Assembly (NCBI GenBank): GCA_017538195.1
Contig: JAFYJH010000121.1
Location: 1-41,047, forward strand
From: Prevotella sp.
GTDB lineage: Bacteria > Bacteroidota > Bacteroidia > Bacteroidales > Bacteroidaceae
Length of the DNA: 41,047 nt
Direction: 5' to 3'
Made by a program: the position numbers and the translations under genes. Position 1 is the first letter of the stretch, and every line of letters begins with the position of its first letter. The notes under the pieces were generated by a model. That model was given only the letters and a program-made list of their open reading frames with translations, was not told where the DNA came from and made no database searches. Positions 40,032-41,047 of this stretch are shown here, piece after piece.

Positions 40032-41047
40032 TCGAGTCGTGTTTTGAATTTCTTAAGAGATACACCGAGCAGAAAGAGCGTCATCGCGGAAAGAATGATG
40101 ACTTCGCGAGCGATTTCCCCGATTCCCACGCCCATAATCATCAGTTTGCGCATCGCTTCGATGTAGTAGCGAGGCGGAACGATGGCGGAAACGTATTGCA
40201 AAACTCGGGGCATCGACTCGATGGGGAACATCATACCTGAAAGCATCACGATGGGCACGAGCAACACCATCGCCGACAGTAAAAGTGCCATCAACTGGCT
40301 GTTGGCGATGTTTGAAATCAGCAGTCCGAGCGAGAGCGCAAGCAGAATGTAGATGGTGGAAACGAAGTAAATCCACACGATGGAACCGGCCAATGGCACG
40401 TCGAGTACAAAGCGTCCCATCAGGAGAATCGTCGTGAGGATGACGAAGGCCAGCACGAGGTAGGGAATGACTTTGGCGACAATAATCATCAGGGGTTTTA
40501 CCGGCGAAACCAACAAGACTTCCATCGTTCCGCGCTCCTTTTCGCGAACAATTGAAATCGAGGTCATCATCGCGCAAATCAGCATCAGAAGCATACCCAT
40601 AATGGCTGGAACGAAGTTGTAGGCCGAGCGCATTTGTGGGTTGTATAGCAGTTTGGTGTTGATGGTTGATAGTTGATGGTTGGAAATTACGCCCGTGGCG
40701 TAGTTTGTCCATTGCTGCGCCATATTCGGGTCGGCACCATCGACCATGATTTGCCAAGTTCGTTGCGTTCCGTAGCTTTTTGGAGAGGGAATCAACGCCA
40801 TGTCAACCTTTTGATTGCGTATCAGTCGCTCGGCCTCTTGTGGTGTGGCGACGGTTTTCACGATGGTGAAATATTCCGATGCAGCGAGCCGCTCGATGTC
40901 GGCTTGTGTCTGGTGGTCCATCTGCGAAATGACGACCACCGTCCGCACGTTTTTCACGTCGTTGGTGATGGCGAATCCGAAAAGCAGCATCAATACGACC
41001 GGCATACAGAAGAGAATCAGCATCGTGCGCGTGTCGCGCAGAATGTG
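40028..41047 (-). CDS. ABC-2 type transporter permease (N-terminus beyond window)
   Basis: The frame stays open to the right edge (HILRDTRTM before Met 41023), so the true start is outside. 340 residues are visible: first span LILFCMPVVLMLLFGFAITN, extracytoplasmic domain, then five spans (SISIVREKERGTMEVLLVSP, VKPLMIIVAKVIPYLVLAFV). It is a sister of the next permease and coupled to it by ATGA. A heptamer array (40653-40687) lies in frame in the extracytoplasmic domain, in the equivalent part to the array of its sister. Confidence 0.9.
   Translation of the reverse strand, partial: HILRDTRTMLILFCMPVVLMLLFGFAITNDVKNVRTVVVISQMDHQTQADIERLAASEYFTIVKTVATPQEAERLIRNQKVDMALIPSPKSYGTQRTWQIMVDGADPNMAQQWTNYATGVISNHQLSTINTKLLYNPQMRSAYNFVPAIMGMLLMLICAMMTSISIVREKERGTMEVLLVSPVKPLMIIVAKVIPYLVLAFVILTTILLMGRFVLDVPLAGSIVWIYFVSTIYILLALSLGLLISNIANSQLMALLLSAMVLLVPIVMLSGMMFPIESMPRVLQYVSAIVPPRYYIEAMRKLMIMGVGIGEIAREVIILSAMTLFLLGVSLKKFKTRLE
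40653..40687. repeat. Heptamer array TGATGGT inside the second ABC permease gene
   Basis: TTGGTGT precedes as TTGGTGT at 40653-40659, then TGATGGT, TGATAGT, TGATGGT and TGGAAAT. Five units, 35 bp; it encodes ISNHQLSTINTKLL. Confidence 0.75.

Overview
The window is chromosomal DNA from a member of the Bacteroidota, most likely a Prevotella-like Bacteroidales. Supporting signs are Bacteroidota promoters (TAnnTTTG), a type IX secretion (T9SS) subunit with a type B sorting-domain cargo protein, DUF6249/DUF5056 genes beside an ECF sigma factor, PorT-like barrels, and a GH133-GT-GH57 glycogen cluster. Base composition is near 50% G+C with long antisense shadow ORFs; I saw no tRNA, rRNA, transposase or CRISPR-Cas genes.

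Layout. 1-2.7 kb (minus): 5' part of uvrA (runs off the left edge) and a T9SS type B cargo protein. 2.8-6.7 kb (plus): LysM/periplasmic-binding protein, PorT-like barrel, then an ECF sigma operon (DUF6249 - sigma - DUF5056) behind its own ECF-type promoter, closed by strong hairpins. 6.8-12.5 kb is the accessory-looking stretch: a membrane lipoprotein with coiled coil and degenerate HTH, a small Cys-rich ORF, a 750-bp gene-free region holding two tandem hairpins and a precisely symmetric four-site repeat array, a secreted leucine-rich repeat protein with a 69-residue partner, and a HigBA module between two near-identical terminators. 12.5-25.2 kb (minus): a long row of closely packed genes (MATE, cytidylate kinase-like, YfcE-like phosphoesterase, rfbB, fdtA-like, FemAB/GNAT-like, DUF6057, PD40/CxxCH lipoprotein, topB, porE). 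25.3-30.1 kb (plus): glycogen/starch operon (debranching enzyme, glycosyltransferase, GH57). 30.2-32.2 kb (minus): barrel protein, then a PIN toxin-antitoxin pair directly upstream of the essential GTPase gene engB. 32.3-36.3 kb (plus): type III restriction-modification (mod, res) preceded by about 280 bp that folds into nested helices. 36.4-41 kb: AAA/DUF4143 ATPase behind 33-bp tandem repeats, a CDF metal transporter, and two ABC-2 permeases (the second cut by the right edge).

The most striking theme is a family of degenerate 7-bp and 8-bp tandem arrays scattered through the window. They lie between genes, but also supply start codons, stop codons, a signal peptide and in-frame insertions inside at least four coding sequences (porE twice, the PD40 lipoprotein and both ABC permeases). 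One array in porE is nine heptamers, 63 bp, exactly 21 codons. The other top candidates are the symmetric four-site array at 8343-8536 and the structured leader of the type III system. All function calls rest on reading the sequence and family knowledge; no searches were run.
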